64,000 bases of DNA from Inhella gelatinilytica. Its GTDB lineage: Bacteria > Pseudomonadota > Gammaproteobacteria > Burkholderiales > Burkholderiaceae_C. The stretch spans positions 620,001 through 684,000 of the forward strand of contig NZ_JAEDAL010000001.1 of the NCBI RefSeq assembly GCF_016093295.1. Reading direction: 5' to 3'. The notes under the pieces were generated by a model, which did not search any database, was not told the DNA's origin, and saw only the letters and a program-made list of their open reading frames with translations. The position numbers and the translations under genes were made by a program. Below are positions 53,926-63,518 of the stretch, piece by piece (positions within the stretch are counted from its first letter, which is position 1; every line of letters starts with the position of its first letter).

Positions 53926-53965
53926 CGGGGGTTGAGCAAGCCGACGGTGTGTCAGCTCGTCACCA

Positions 53966-54391
53966 TCACTTCAGGTGGCTGCTGATCAGCTTGGTCATCT
54001 CGAACATCGAGACTTGCGCCTTCTTGAAGATTTCCTTCAGCTTGGCGTCGGCATTGATCATGCGCTTGTTGACTGCGTCTTGCAGCTTGTTCTTCTTGAT
54101 GTACTCCCACACCTTCTTGGTGACTTCGGTGCGGGGCAGGGCCTTGTCGCCAATGATGGCGGCCAGCGCAGCGCTGGGGGTCAGGGCCTTCATGAAGGCG
54201 GCGTTGGGGGTGCGCTTTTTCGCGGGGGCTGCGGCCTTGGTGGCCGGAGCTGCCGCTTTCTTCGCGGGGGCCGCGGCCTTCTTGGCCGGAGCCGCTGCCT
54301 TCTTCGCGGGGGCTGCAGCCTTCTTGGCCGGGGCCGCCTTCTTCGCGGGCGCGGCCTTCTTGGCCGGAGCCGCCTTCTTCGCAGTTGCCAT
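53966..54391 (-). CDS. SWIB/MDM2-domain protein with histone H1-like Lys/Ala tail
   Basis: The 141-residue protein has an N-terminal tail of about 58 residues made of repeats of AAPAKK and AAAPAKK. The SWIB domain begins with PNAAFMKALTPSAALAAI and contains LPRTEVTKKVWEYIKKNKLQ, then MINADAKLKEIF and MFEMTKLISSHL at the end. SWIB domains are chromatin-linked in eukaryotes. In chlamydiae and betaproteobacteria small SWIB proteins are abundant, and the basic tail likely binds DNA. Ribosome site GGAGA lies seven bases before the ATG. Strong terminator and good start suggest high expression; this is inference. Confidence 0.9.
   Translation of the reverse strand: MATAKKAAPAKKAAPAKKAAPAKKAAAPAKKAAAPAKKAAAPAKKAAAPATKAAAPAKKRTPNAAFMKALTPSAALAAIIGDKALPRTEVTKKVWEYIKKNKLQDAVNKRMINADAKLKEIFKKAQVSMFEMTKLISSHLK
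54212..54382 (-). repeat. Degenerate 18-21 bp tandem repeat encoding AAPAKK units
   Basis: About nine near-identical units of GCC-rich sequence encode the (A)AAPAKK array of the SWIB protein. Repeats of this length change copy number by slippage, so tail length may differ between strains. Confidence 0.75.
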
Positions 54392-54637
54392 GTGAATCTC
54401 TCCGTGCGTTGAGGTGATTGCCGGGCTGGGTGAAGGTCGACATCGCCTTCAAATTCTCTCGAGCACCGAGCGCCCGCAATGGTACTGCCGCCCTCTATGA
54501 AAAAGAAGCCGTTTCAGAGGGAAATCATGCTCCCAAACCCTGAAAAACCCCCTCGATGTGCGGCAGGGGAGACAAAACCCCCCAAGCACAGCACTCGCGA
54601 GGAGTCCTCACACCGTCCTCGCTCTATGCTTCACACC

Positions 54638-54973
54638 ATGAAATTGCTGCTGCGCTGGTTGCTCTTGGCCCTCGCCCTCTTGCTGGTTGCCCACGTGGCC
54701 CCCGGCATCGAAGTCAACCATTTGGGCGCGGCCCTGGTGGCTGCGGCTGTGCTGGGGCTGTTCAACACCTTGCTGCGGCCCGTGCTGGTCGTGCTCACAT
54801 TGCCCATCACCATCGTCACGCTGGGCTTGTTCCTTTTCGTGATCAATGCCCTGCTGTTTTGGGCCACCGCATCGGTGTTGGATGGCTTCAGTGTGGCGAA
54901 CTTTGGCGCAGCCCTGCTGGGCTCGCTGATGTACAGCGTGCTGGGGCTGCTCATCGACGCCGTCACCCCCTGA
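54638..54973 (+). CDS. Four-TMS membrane protein of the phage-holin IV-like family (PF04020)
   Basis: The 111-residue protein has four hydrophobic segments: LLRWLLLALALLLVAHVAPGI, HLGAALVAAAVLGLFNTLL, VVLTLPITIVTLGLFLFVIN, and ALLGSLMYSVLGLLIDAV. The LPITIVTLGLFLFVINALLF core is the typical signature of this family. Despite the holin name, chromosomal members are common and not phage-linked; no phage gene is near. I start at 54638; an ATG twelve bases upstream is possible. Confidence 0.82.
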   Translation: MKLLLRWLLLALALLLVAHVAPGIEVNHLGAALVAAAVLGLFNTLLRPVLVVLTLPITIVTLGLFLFVINALLFWATASVLDGFSVANFGAALLGSLMYSVLGLLIDAVTP

Positions 54974-54976
54974 GGC

Positions 54977-56569
54977 TTATTCGAACTCCGGCGGCATGGG
55001 GCGATTCGGGTACAGATCCGACCATAGACGACGGCGCTCGTACAGGACCGCCCGCAATCGGGCGTCGATCACCGAGGCCTCGATCGGATCAGCCCCCGCC
55101 TGACGGGACAAGCGCAAGGCTGAACGCAGGCGCTCCAATCCCCCGCGCGTGTCCCCCCGGGCCACATGCGCTTCGGCCTGCGCACGCAGACTGCGCAGAG
55201 CTTGCCCTTGCACGGCCCAGAGACGGCCGGCCCGCTCCCAAGCCAGTGCATCTTTGGGGTTGAGGGCCAAGTGAGTTTGCAGGGCGTCGAGCACCGATTC
55301 ACGTTGCGCAGCAGTCACCCCGTCAGCCGCCACCGCTTGCGCGCGCAGCATCAAGGCCGCGTAGGTCCGGTCCTCGGCATACGCGCTCAGCGCCTGCCAG
55401 CTGCCCGCGCCGTCCCCCAGGTCCGCCAGCCCTTCGGCACGCAGCCAGGCCAAGTAGCGGGTGACTTGCTGGCGCTCCGCAACGGCCAACGCGTGGCTGA
55501 GTCGAGCGGCGACCTGCAATGACGCCTCGGCGCGATCGCGCTGACGGAGCTTGAAGGCCGCCAGTGCCGCACCGTACCGGGCCGCAATTTGCGCCAGGGG
55601 GTCGGGGTCACGCCCCCCCGCTTCGAACTGGGCCGCCGCCTGCAAGGCTTCAGCGCGCGAGTCGGCCAACACCCGGGCCCGCGCCGCCATCAGCGCATGC
55701 TCCACGGCGCCTTGCGGCAGCGGCTGCGGTTCGTCTTGCTCCACCCGCACGCGGGCATCTGCGATCCGCTCACGGGTCAGGGGATGGGTGCGCAGGTACG
55801 GAAACGCGCCGTTGTCCATCAGGTGCGTGGCCTGCTCCATGCGCTCAAACATGCGCGCCATGCCCTCGGAGCGGAAGCCGGCCCGTACCAAAAAACCATG
55901 GCCGACCCGATCAGCTTCGCGCTCCAGTTCGCGCGAAAAGCTGAGGCGCCGCCGCATGGCCTCGGTTTCGGCGATGGACATCACGCCGTAGCCCACCCCG
56001 GCGTCCCCCGTCTTGGCCATTGCCAAAGCCCCGAGCAACACACCCAGCAAGCGAATCGCCGTTCCCTTGCCTTCATCCGCGACCCCGCGTGCAATGTGTC
56101 GCTGCGTAGCGTGGGCCAGTTCGTGCGCCATCACTGCAGCCAATTCATCCCGCGAGCCACTGAGTGAAATCAATCCCAAATTGAAGATGAAGTAGCCGCC
56201 GGGAAACGCCGCCGCATTCACCGCGCGCTCTTTGATCAGCAGAGGTTCCCAGGCAAAGCGGTCCCAGAGCTCCTCTGTGAGATTGCCCTGCGCCCGCGCC
56301 GCTTCCACCAGTGGCCGCCACAAGCCTCGCACGTACTGCAGCAACAAGGGGTCGTCCAGGGACGCGGGGTCACCGCGGATCTCTGCCGCGATGTAATCCC
56401 CATAGCGGCGCTCGTCGCTCAAACTGACCGTATCGGAGATGGAGTCGCCCAGGTCCGGCAGTTGCGCGCCGCTGGGGGGTTGGGCCATGGGGCTGGCAGC
56501 GGCCAGGCTCAGACACAGCACCCAGGGACGAAGGTTGATGCGGCGCAAGGCCATCGGACGCAGCTTCAT
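54977..56569 (-). CDS. M48 metalloprotease, BepA-like, with TPR-like tail
   Basis: The 530-residue protein has a signal peptide, then a zinc protease domain with [12 protein letters not shown] (HELAH at 149-153) and the downstream Glu in [14 protein letters not shown]. The C-terminal half (about 300-520) is a helical repeat with TPR-like units (for example [20 protein letters not shown]). This is the layout of periplasmic BepA, which helps LptD and other outer-membrane proteins assemble and degrades misfolded ones. It is separated from the convergent holin-like gene by 3 bp. Confidence 0.9.
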   Translation of the reverse strand: MKLRPMALRRINLRPWVLCLSLAAASPMAQPPSGAQLPDLGDSISDTVSLSDERRYGDYIAAEIRGDPASLDDPLLLQYVRGLWRPLVEAARAQGNLTEELWDRFAWEPLLIKERAVNAAAFPGGYFIFNLGLISLSGSRDELAAVMAHELAHATQRHIARGVADEGKGTAIRLLGVLLGALAMAKTGDAGVGYGVMSIAETEAMRRRLSFSRELEREADRVGHGFLVRAGFRSEGMARMFERMEQATHLMDNGAFPYLRTHPLTRERIADARVRVEQDEPQPLPQGAVEHALMAARARVLADSRAEALQAAAQFEAGGRDPDPLAQIAARYGAALAAFKLRQRDRAEASLQVAARLSHALAVAERQQVTRYLAWLRAEGLADLGDGAGSWQALSAYAEDRTYAALMLRAQAVAADGVTAAQRESVLDALQTHLALNPKDALAWERAGRLWAVQGQALRSLRAQAEAHVARGDTRGGLERLRSALRLSRQAGADPIEASVIDARLRAVLYERRRLWSDLYPNRPMPPEFE

Positions 56570-56650
56570 CGGATCTCACTCAAGCGCCCTCGACGCGCAG
56601 GGCAGCGGCCTATCATCGCCGCGTTTCATTGCTCGAAGGTTTCTGTGCCC

Positions 56651-57133
56651 ATGTCCACTTCTCCCTTGACCCATTTCGATGCCCAAGGGCAGGCGCACAT
56701 GGTGGACGTGGGTGGCAAGGCGCCCACCCATCGCGTCGCTCGGGCCCAGGGCGCCATTCGCATGGCGCCGGCCACGCTGCAACTGGTCTCGCAAGGCCAA
56801 GCCGCCAAGGGTGACGTGTTGGGCGTAGCCCGCATTGCCGCTATTCAAGGTGCCAAGCGCTGTGCCGACCTGATTCCGCTGTGTCACCCCTTGCCCCTGA
56901 CGCGGGTGAGCGTGGAGTTCCAACTCGACGCCGAACACTCCCGCGTGATCTGTGAAGCCCAGGCGGAGACCGTGGGCGTCACCGGGGTGGAAATGGAAGC
57001 GTTGACCGCGGTGCAAGTGGGCCTGCTGACCATCTACGACATGTGCAAAGCCGCCGACAAGCACATGGTCATGGAAGGCATCCGTGTGCTGGAAAAACGC
57101 GGCGGAAAGTCTGGCGACTGGGTCGCGCCTTAA
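56651..57133 (+). CDS. moaC: Cyclic pyranopterin monophosphate synthase
   Basis: The 160-residue enzyme converts the MoaA product to cyclic pyranopterin monophosphate in molybdenum-cofactor synthesis. It shows [36 protein letters not shown] and [20 protein letters not shown] with MCKAADK, the complete family signature. Other mo genes are not in the window. It converges with the PglL-like gene, 17 bp between stops. Confidence 0.96.
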   Translation: MSTSPLTHFDAQGQAHMVDVGGKAPTHRVARAQGAIRMAPATLQLVSQGQAAKGDVLGVARIAAIQGAKRCADLIPLCHPLPLTRVSVEFQLDAEHSRVICEAQAETVGVTGVEMEALTAVQVGLLTIYDMCKAADKHMVMEGIRVLEKRGGKSGDWVAP

Positions 57134-57150
57134 CCCCAGCCCCGGCCGGG

Positions 57151-58809
57151 CTAGAACCCGCGCCAATCGTGCGCCCGCTCGGGGGACTGGCAAAACCAGA
57201 GCCCCGCATCCGTTTCACATTCGCTCAGCCATGCACTGCCTTCGCGGCTGCGGAATTCCCGCAGCCGTGCCACGAGGTAGCGCGCCGGATCCGCCTCGCC
57301 CCGAGCGTGCAGCTGCTTGGCCCAGGCCATGAGCAGACGCGCATCAATGAAGTGGTGGGCCGTGCGCTGCGCGGCTTGCAACGCCCCTTCATCACTGACC
57401 AAGGTGGTGGCTGCGGCGTAGTCAGCCTGGGCTGAAAAGAGGCGCGTCCTTTGCCCGGCCTGAATGCGTTCGCGCAGGGAGCGGCCGTCCTCGGCCGGGG
57501 CATAAATGGCCGCCACTTGCTGGTACTCCCAGAGCGCAAACGCACTGCCCAACAACAGCGCCAGTCCCAAGCCCTTGCGCAGGGCGGCCCCACCCGAACT
57601 TGTCGGGCCGAACGAATGCTCAGTCGGCGTCACACACAGGCCCCAGGCAAAGGCTGTGGGCAGCAAGAAGTAGAGGTACCACAGTGGGTACTCCAGCATG
57701 CTGTGTACGCCCACGATCAGAATCACCATCAAGGGCGCCCGACGGTCCACCGCCCCCTCGCCTTGGGCCCGCCCAGCCGCCCGAACCGCCAGCAGCAGGC
57801 CCCAGGCCAACAGCCCCAAGACCAACAGGCCCAGCGGCCACCCCAGTTCCACCAGCAGTTGCAGGGGCAGGTTGTGGCTGTGGTCAAAGAAGGCGATCGG
57901 ACGGTCCGGAAAGACACTCAAGGTCCACGCCCGGTTGAACTCCCCCCAACCCACGCCCGTCCAGGGGTGGGTCTGCAGCAGGGTCCAGGTGTTGAGCAGA
58001 ATCTTGATGCGCGACGGGCTGCCGGCCCCTTCTTCGTCCAAACGGATCTCCGCACCAAAGGCGCCCAAGCCCGCGGCCGACAGGCCATGGAACAGAAGCC
58101 ATGCCCCCAGGGCGTAGAGCGGGGTGGCCGCCAACGCCCAGCGCGCGCCGCGGGGCAACTGCCGATCGAAGAGCCCCCACAGCAGCAGCAGCGGAACCCC
58201 CAAATAGAGCCCGGTTCGTGAGGCAGTGAGCACGACCCCCGCCGTGAAGAGGGCCAACCCTGCGGCCACCTTGGGGGCCGACCAGCGGGCCCGTACGCCC
58301 CACCAAACCCAGCCCACCGCGGCCCAGAGCAGCCAGGTGGCCAAATGGTTCGGCTGACGCAGATTGCCCACCGCCCGGCCTTCGTAGCCCGAGCGGGCGA
58401 TCCAAATCCCATCCACCCACTGCGGGGCGTAAACCTGAATGGCGCCTATCACGACGCCGGCACCACCCGCGATCACAAGACCCAGGGCCAAGCCACGGGG
58501 CGCGTCGTCCCACGCACCGCAACGGCCGGCATGAAAACACACCCAGGCGGCCATCAAGCTGAAGCTGGCCAGCGCCCCCCCGGTCCAGCCCCCCTGCGCC
58601 AGCGCCACGGCCGCCAACAGCAGCAAGACCACCGAAACCGGCCCGCCCCCCGTGCGCGATGTCAATGAGGCCTGACCCACCAGCAGCGCAAAACCCCAAG
58701 CCCCCAGTGCCAACAATTGGTTGTAAATCGTCGAAGACGGACTGGTGTTGAAGGCCAGAAGCGTGGGGAGGGCAGTGGCGAGGGCCACAAGATAAAGGCG
58801 GGAGTTCAA
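57151..58809 (-). CDS. PglL/O-antigen-ligase-like oligosaccharyltransferase for pilin
   Basis: The 552-residue protein has about ten to twelve membrane segments. A large loop contains FFDHSHNLPLQLLVELGWPL with the His-x-His-Asn motif of Wzy_C/WaaL-type enzymes, and the C-terminal region is soluble (Wzy_C_2-like). With a TfpX gene just upstream and a pilin nearby, it is most likely a PglL/TfpO-type transferase that moves a lipid-linked glycan to pilin in the periplasm. The TTG at 58809 is a weak start; a GTG at codon 8 is an alternative. Confidence 0.8.
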   Translation of the reverse strand: MNSRLYLVALATALPTLLAFNTSPSSTIYNQLLALGAWGFALLVGQASLTSRTGGGPVSVVLLLLAAVALAQGGWTGGALASFSLMAAWVCFHAGRCGAWDDAPRGLALGLVIAGGAGVVIGAIQVYAPQWVDGIWIARSGYEGRAVGNLRQPNHLATWLLWAAVGWVWWGVRARWSAPKVAAGLALFTAGVVLTASRTGLYLGVPLLLLWGLFDRQLPRGARWALAATPLYALGAWLLFHGLSAAGLGAFGAEIRLDEEGAGSPSRIKILLNTWTLLQTHPWTGVGWGEFNRAWTLSVFPDRPIAFFDHSHNLPLQLLVELGWPLGLLVLGLLAWGLLLAVRAAGRAQGEGAVDRRAPLMVILIVGVHSMLEYPLWYLYFLLPTAFAWGLCVTPTEHSFGPTSSGGAALRKGLGLALLLGSAFALWEYQQVAAIYAPAEDGRSLRERIQAGQRTRLFSAQADYAAATTLVSDEGALQAAQRTAHHFIDARLLMAWAKQLHARGEADPARYLVARLREFRSREGSAWLSECETDAGLWFCQSPERAHDWRGF

Positions 58810-58877
58810 AGGTCAGGTTGTCCTGCGGTCACACAGAAGAAAACAAGAACGAGACCATCAAGTCAACAGCCATCACC

Positions 58878-59666
58878 TCACCAACCGCTCACCGGAGCAA
58901 AGGCAATGGGTTTAACCGTTTTTCGGTCGAGCACGATCACCCAATTCACCACAGCCTGCTGCTCAAGCGGCAAGTAGCCCAAACCGTCATCAAACTCTGG
59001 CGGCGTCATCTTGGTCACCTTCTGCAACTCCGTACTGAGCGAATCGAATCCTTCGCGTCCCTTCAGTTTAGAAACGGGCAACAAGGCTGTTTTCACATCC
59101 TGGGTGTGTTCTTCATAGGGCTGCCAATTGCTGGGATCAAACGAAGGCGGCTCGCCGGATAGCGTTTTCAGAACGCGCTCGAAGAATCCCGGTTCGCCTC
59201 TCTCTATCATGTGAATAGAAATCAATTTCGGACCCATCCATCCCAGGTTTTTATGGTCGCCACTCACCTTTTTCAAAGCTTCGTCATTAACGTCGACCGC
59301 CCGAACGATTCTGAAACGATCCCCTTCGAAAGCCAAACGGACTGGACGGGTTAAAGCAACGGTATAGACACCGTACGCCAAGGCCGCAATCTGAATGACC
59401 AATATCAAAGCGATGTCAACCAGCCATTTTTTCTTGGTTTTCGCCGGGTTGAAGAGCACCAAAGTGAGCAACGGTCCACACACCACATCCGCAGCGCACA
59501 GCATCAAGAATAACGCCCCGCCACCGGAGATCAAGTAGTAGGGAAATGGAAACCAAACAAAAAATATGAGAAATGCCATCAATGCGGCAACTACGAGTCC
59601 GCCACAAAAATGAATCAAAGCGGCCCTTCCTGCCGCGACCAATCGTCTCTTCACCTGGCACCTCAC
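58878..59666 (-). CDS. TfpX/TfpZ-type type IV pilin accessory protein
   Basis: The 262-residue protein has three to four N-terminal membrane helices (IHFCGGLVVAALMAFLIFFV; YYLISGGGALFLMLCAADVV; LVDIALILVIQIAALAYGVY) and a periplasmic domain, the TfpX/TfpZ family layout. Family markers are LMLCAADVVCGPLLTLVLF and YGVYTVALTRPVRLAFEGDR. These proteins act with specific pilin types in assembly. The GTG at 59666 overlaps the upstream fusion gene by 4 bp (GTGA), so the two are translationally coupled. Base composition is clearly AT-richer than most of the window. Confidence 0.88.
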   Translation of the reverse strand: MRCQVKRRLVAAGRAALIHFCGGLVVAALMAFLIFFVWFPFPYYLISGGGALFLMLCAADVVCGPLLTLVLFNPAKTKKKWLVDIALILVIQIAALAYGVYTVALTRPVRLAFEGDRFRIVRAVDVNDEALKKVSGDHKNLGWMGPKLISIHMIERGEPGFFERVLKTLSGEPPSFDPSNWQPYEEHTQDVKTALLPVSKLKGREGFDSLSTELQKVTKMTPPEFDDGLGYLPLEQQAVVNWVIVLDRKTVKPIAFAPVSGW

Positions 59667-62600
59667 CGTTTTGTCAGCATCTCCAAAATCTGACCAATCG
59701 TGTCCTCTCGAACGGCATTCCCTTTGGGCGTCGAATACTCAAGATAAAGATTATTATCCGTTGAAACAAGATTATTCAATTCGGGATCGAGGCGCCGAAT
59801 AATGGCATCCACGCGGCCTGGAGATGCCACCAGTTTCCGTGGCAAGTCAGATAGATTCATGGCCGAAATAGTATGGCCCTTCATTAGCTTATCGAGCGCC
59901 TTTTCATTTATAAAAGCAGCATCATCATTGCTTGCAACGAGAATGCCCTGCCCCCCGCTCACATACACCCAGACATATTTGAATACAGAGCGTACCGATC
60001 CCAAAACATGCAAGAAATCCAAGGGTCTCATGTGGTGGAGTTGCACCCATTGCTGCAGAACGCCCTGCGGACGCAGTCTGGCATTGGCCAACTCATAGAA
60101 CTCGCGATTATATAAATTAGCTGCGCCCGCAAACCAAATGCTACTTATCTCGAGGCTGATGAGGTCAAATTGCTTAGATTGGGTCAGCAAAAAATTCCGG
60201 CCGTCTGTGTAGTGCATTTTCACGACAGGATGCCTTGAAATGCCCGCATTGATGCTTTCGAAGTGTCTGTCAGCCAACGAAACAATATCCCTCGAGGTTT
60301 CGGCAATCTCCAGTTGTGCAAACCCCTGGTCCTGCAGAACACGGGCGGTCATGCCCGTGCCATAGCCAATCACCAGAGCCGCGCCGCGTTGGGCCGTATG
60401 CATGAGCGGAATCAGCGCAAAGGACTCCTGCGCCACCATCTCGCCCCCCTGCGCGTTATTACCCTGAAACTTGCCATTGGTGAGCAAGGTCAGCTGACTG
60501 CCACCCGTGGAGTCCGGCGCACGCGCCACCGATGTCAACCCCCCCTCGACACTCTCCGCATAGTCGATGACTTCCCCCCACCTTTGCGTTTGGAAGTAAA
60601 CATTGCCGCCTGTGGAAAGGGCCGTGTGGTTCCAATGGGCAGGGAAAAACGTCAAGAGCCCGGCTGCTGCGCCAACAGGTAACCACCGGCGGTGAACTCG
60701 CCTCGGTTCGGTGGTTTGTGCGGACCAAGCCACCAGCCCCGCCAGCACGACCGCTGTGACAGCGAGACCCAACAAGACGTTGCGGGAGCCGAACTCAGGC
60801 AACCACCAAAAGCCCGCCAGCAGCACCCCACCAATATTCCCCATCGTGTTGAGCGCGCTGGCCAAGCCCACACCGCGTACGGCCTCGCCGGCATAGCGAC
60901 GCTGAGCCAGCCAATCTGCCGCCAGCCCCATCGCTGCCGGATAACTCAGCCCGATAAAGAAAGCCGGCGGCAGCATCGCCAAGGTACACACCAAGGCCCG
61001 CACCAGTTCGCGCGCGCCAAAACCAAGCCACACCCACTGTTGCGCTGGGCCGAAGCTGCCCATATAGCTGGCCAGGCCATCCCAAACAAAGGCCGTTAGA
61101 AAGATGCAAAGCGCAATGCCACACTGAGCCGTCAGCACCAAGGTAGATCGACTCCAGCGGCGCATCAAACCCTCACCGACCGTCGATCCCAAGCCCAGGC
61201 CAAGCAAGAACGTCGACAGCATCAGTCCAAAGGCGTACACGCTATTGCCGGCCACCACAGCCAACAAGTGCATGAACACCACCTCCAGTGCCAGCGTGAC
61301 CACGCCGCCAATCGTCAACACCGCCAACGCGGAAAGCCCTTCGCGCGGTCCCACCGTCAAGGCAGGTGCCCCCTGAGAGCCGGGGCGCAGGCCACTTTCC
61401 TGTGCGCCCACTGGGGCCTCAAGCACGCCTCGCTTGATTTTGTCGATGACATACAAAGCCACCATCAGGCTCAGGACCGCAGCGATCAACGTACTGCCCG
61501 TACGCCCCACCGCCGGCAGCAGGGCATAGCCCGCCACTAGGGCCCCCACAGCCGCGCCCAAAACGTTGGCCGCATACAGCGGGGCAATCGCCCGCCCGGT
61601 TGGAATCCCCATCCCCCGCAGGCATTGGAAAACCAGCGGCAGGGTGGCGCCCATCAAGACCGTGGGAACACCAAGCACCGCGGCCCCCAAGCCCATGCGC
61701 AAAGCAGTCAGCCAGCCAGCGTCGGGGGCAGCATCCAGCGCCAAGGCCACGTAAATCTGTTGAACGCCATGAAAGAGCTGGGGGGTCACGGCGGCATAAA
61801 TACCGATCGCCGCCTCGAAGAAGGCGTAAAGCATCAAGGGCTGGCGTGACCGTGCGGCCAGTCCCCCGCCCAACCACGCGCCCAACGCCATGCCCCCCAT
61901 GTAAGTCATCAGCACCGTGTTCGCCGCCAACGCCGTACCGCCGAAGGTCACCCCCAGCGCTTTGGCGTAAACCACTTCGTAAACCAGACCAGCGAAACCC
62001 GAGAAGAAGAAGATACCCACCAGCCACTTCTTGCCCTGAAGTTCATGGGGCAAGAAGTGCGGAGGGGTAAAAGCTTTGACGTGTAAAGAAGGCGCCAACA
62101 ACGCCTCCTGCGTGCTCGCCTCGCTCCAAACCTTGGTCACATGAAGCCCCATCAAGTAGAGGCCGACGCCAACACTCCAAACAGAGAAAACCTGCACCCA
62201 GCCCAAGTTCGCCTGTAGCCAAGCGGGAGCCAACCGCAGCAGGAGCATCCAAACGACAAAGGTCGCACCCGCGCTCCAGACCACCCCCTTCTGCCAGCGC
62301 GGCGCCACCCGCCAAAGCGGAGCTCTCATGAGCAGAATGGCCAGCGCTGGCGCGAAGGGAAGGGCTACCACCAGATCGATCACGTAGTGTTCACCCAGCG
62401 CCAAAGTGGCCCAAGCGGTGCCCAGCACCAGCACCGTGGCAGGGAGCATGAACCCCTTGCGCCGCAAGGCGGCCGCAATCATGAACACAAAAATAGCGCC
62501 CGAAAAATGCATCGACGGCATGGCGTTCCGTGGCGCTGGGATCACCGTCGACAACGCGGCCGTTACATCGGCAGGCGAGGGAACGCCTACGGGGTACTTC

Positions 62601-63382
62601 ATCTGGAAAAGGTAGCTGGGCCCCGAAGCGGGGAGCCATGCGTAGCAACACCAAGCCACCAAAAATGGGGTGAGGAGCATCACCCAGCCATGAAGGGGAG
62701 TCGCCTTACGCTCCCGGTGAAGCAAAGCCAGAAGCGGCAGGAACAACGAGTTCAGTACCGCATAGATAAATACCGTGGATTCACGCATCCAGACGGGCAA
62801 ACTCAAATGCACCGCAGCCACCCGGGCGGCCAAATTGTCATAGGCCAACTCAAGTTTATACAAATGCACGTCATAAGTAGCCGGAAACAATACACCGCTC
62901 AATTTCAGCCAGGCGAGGGCGACCGTGTCGAACGATTTAATAAGAACCGTCAACCAGAAAAATGCGATCAACCAGCCAGGCAAAGCACTCACCGTGCGCC
63001 GACTCTCCCACCACGCCCAAATTGCCCGCGCAAGAAGAAAATAAATAAGCGGCAAGAGCGCAAATTGATACGCCAAGAACCCAATATACCGGCCGCTTCC
63101 AAATATAAACAATAGTGCCACTACTGGCAGTCCCGCCACCACGAGCCCAATCAATAATCTACGCGAGAACGGCAGCCACCCCGCAATCAATAGGAAGAGC
63201 ACAGGAAAGACGAAGACTGTTCCAAAGTGCACGATCCAGCGTTCTGCATCAAAGTCGCCAAGATCAACTAAGGAATTAACGCCAAAGACCACCCATTGCG
63301 CCACCTTCAGGAGAAGGGCACAAACCAACAAAGCTTGCGCCCAGGCACGAATAACGGGGAGGCTGCGATCGAGGTCGTTCAT
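59663..63382 (-). CDS. PAP2-like / spermidine-synthase-like membrane fusion of 1239 residues
   Basis: Three parts can be seen. Residues 1 to about 395 are a multi-helix PAP2/Aur1-like phosphatase-transferase region with PSMHFSG at 289-295 and GEHYVIDLV at 330-338 (His and Asp of the third PAP2 motif). Residues about 450-930 are MFS-like membrane helices (FFFSGFAGLVYEVVYAKALG) of the fused MFS/spermidine-synthase type. Residues about 950-1239 are a spermidine-synthase-like Rossmann domain with LVIGYGTGMTARVLQ and DGRNFLL. Standard aminopropyltransferase residues are not obvious, so the substrate is unknown. It is the first gene of the minus-strand unit with tfpX and the ligase, downstream of the pilin terminator. 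A role in pilin lipid or glycan modification is inferred from context only. Confidence 0.82.
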   Translation of the reverse strand: MNDLDRSLPVIRAWAQALLVCALLLKVAQWVVFGVNSLVDLGDFDAERWIVHFGTVFVFPVLFLLIAGWLPFSRRLLIGLVVAGLPVVALLFIFGSGRYIGFLAYQFALLPLIYFLLARAIWAWWESRRTVSALPGWLIAFFWLTVLIKSFDTVALAWLKLSGVLFPATYDVHLYKLELAYDNLAARVAAVHLSLPVWMRESTVFIYAVLNSLFLPLLALLHRERKATPLHGWVMLLTPFLVAWCCYAWLPASGPSYLFQMKYPVGVPSPADVTAALSTVIPAPRNAMPSMHFSGAIFVFMIAAALRRKGFMLPATVLVLGTAWATLALGEHYVIDLVVALPFAPALAILLMRAPLWRVAPRWQKGVVWSAGATFVVWMLLLRLAPAWLQANLGWVQVFSVWSVGVGLYLMGLHVTKVWSEASTQEALLAPSLHVKAFTPPHFLPHELQGKKWLVGIFFFSGFAGLVYEVVYAKALGVTFGGTALAANTVLMTYMGGMALGAWLGGGLAARSRQPLMLYAFFEAAIGIYAAVTPQLFHGVQQIYVALALDAAPDAGWLTALRMGLGAAVLGVPTVLMGATLPLVFQCLRGMGIPTGRAIAPLYAANVLGAAVGALVAGYALLPAVGRTGSTLIAAVLSLMVALYVIDKIKRGVLEAPVGAQESGLRPGSQGAPALTVGPREGLSALAVLTIGGVVTLALEVVFMHLLAVVAGNSVYAFGLMLSTFLLGLGLGSTVGEGLMRRWSRSTLVLTAQCGIALCIFLTAFVWDGLASYMGSFGPAQQWVWLGFGARELVRALVCTLAMLPPAFFIGLSYPAAMGLAADWLAQRRYAGEAVRGVGLASALNTMGNIGGVLLAGFWWLPEFGSRNVLLGLAVTAVVLAGLVAWSAQTTEPRRVHRRWLPVGAAAGLLTFFPAHWNHTALSTGGNVYFQTQRWGEVIDYAESVEGGLTSVARAPDSTGGSQLTLLTNGKFQGNNAQGGEMVAQESFALIPLMHTAQRGAALVIGYGTGMTARVLQDQGFAQLEIAETSRDIVSLADRHFESINAGISRHPVVKMHYTDGRNFLLTQSKQFDLISLEISSIWFAGAANLYNREFYELANARLRPQGVLQQWVQLHHMRPLDFLHVLGSVRSVFKYVWVYVSGGQGILVASNDDAAFINEKALDKLMKGHTISAMNLSDLPRKLVASPGRVDAIIRRLDPELNNLVSTDNNLYLEYSTPKGNAVREDTIGQILEMLTKR

Positions 63383-63392
63383 TTCATTCGGG

Positions 63393-63426
63393 GAAAAAAA
63401 ATCCCGCAGCCGGTTGCTGCGGGATT
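63393..63426 (-). terminator. Rho-independent terminator after the pilin gene
   Basis: On the minus strand, AATCCCGCAGC-aaccg-GCTGCGGGATT is followed by a run of eight T. It lies 93 bp past the pilin stop and 11 bp before the fusion gene ATG, so the pilin is monocistronic. Confidence 0.9.
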
Positions 63427-63518
63427 TCTTGATTTAACTTCAGGTGCGATTCAATGCGCCTGAACAGCCCAAACCGATTCACACCAGGGAGTAGAATCGA
63501 CTGCTGGCACGAAAAAAA

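Noticed and set aside
54212-54382. CRISPR-like or satellite array
   Set aside because: The repeats have no spacers and are in frame within a protein tail.
54638-54973. Prophage remnant suggested by a holin-like family name
   Set aside because: No integrase, lysin or structural gene nearby; this membrane family is common on chromosomes.
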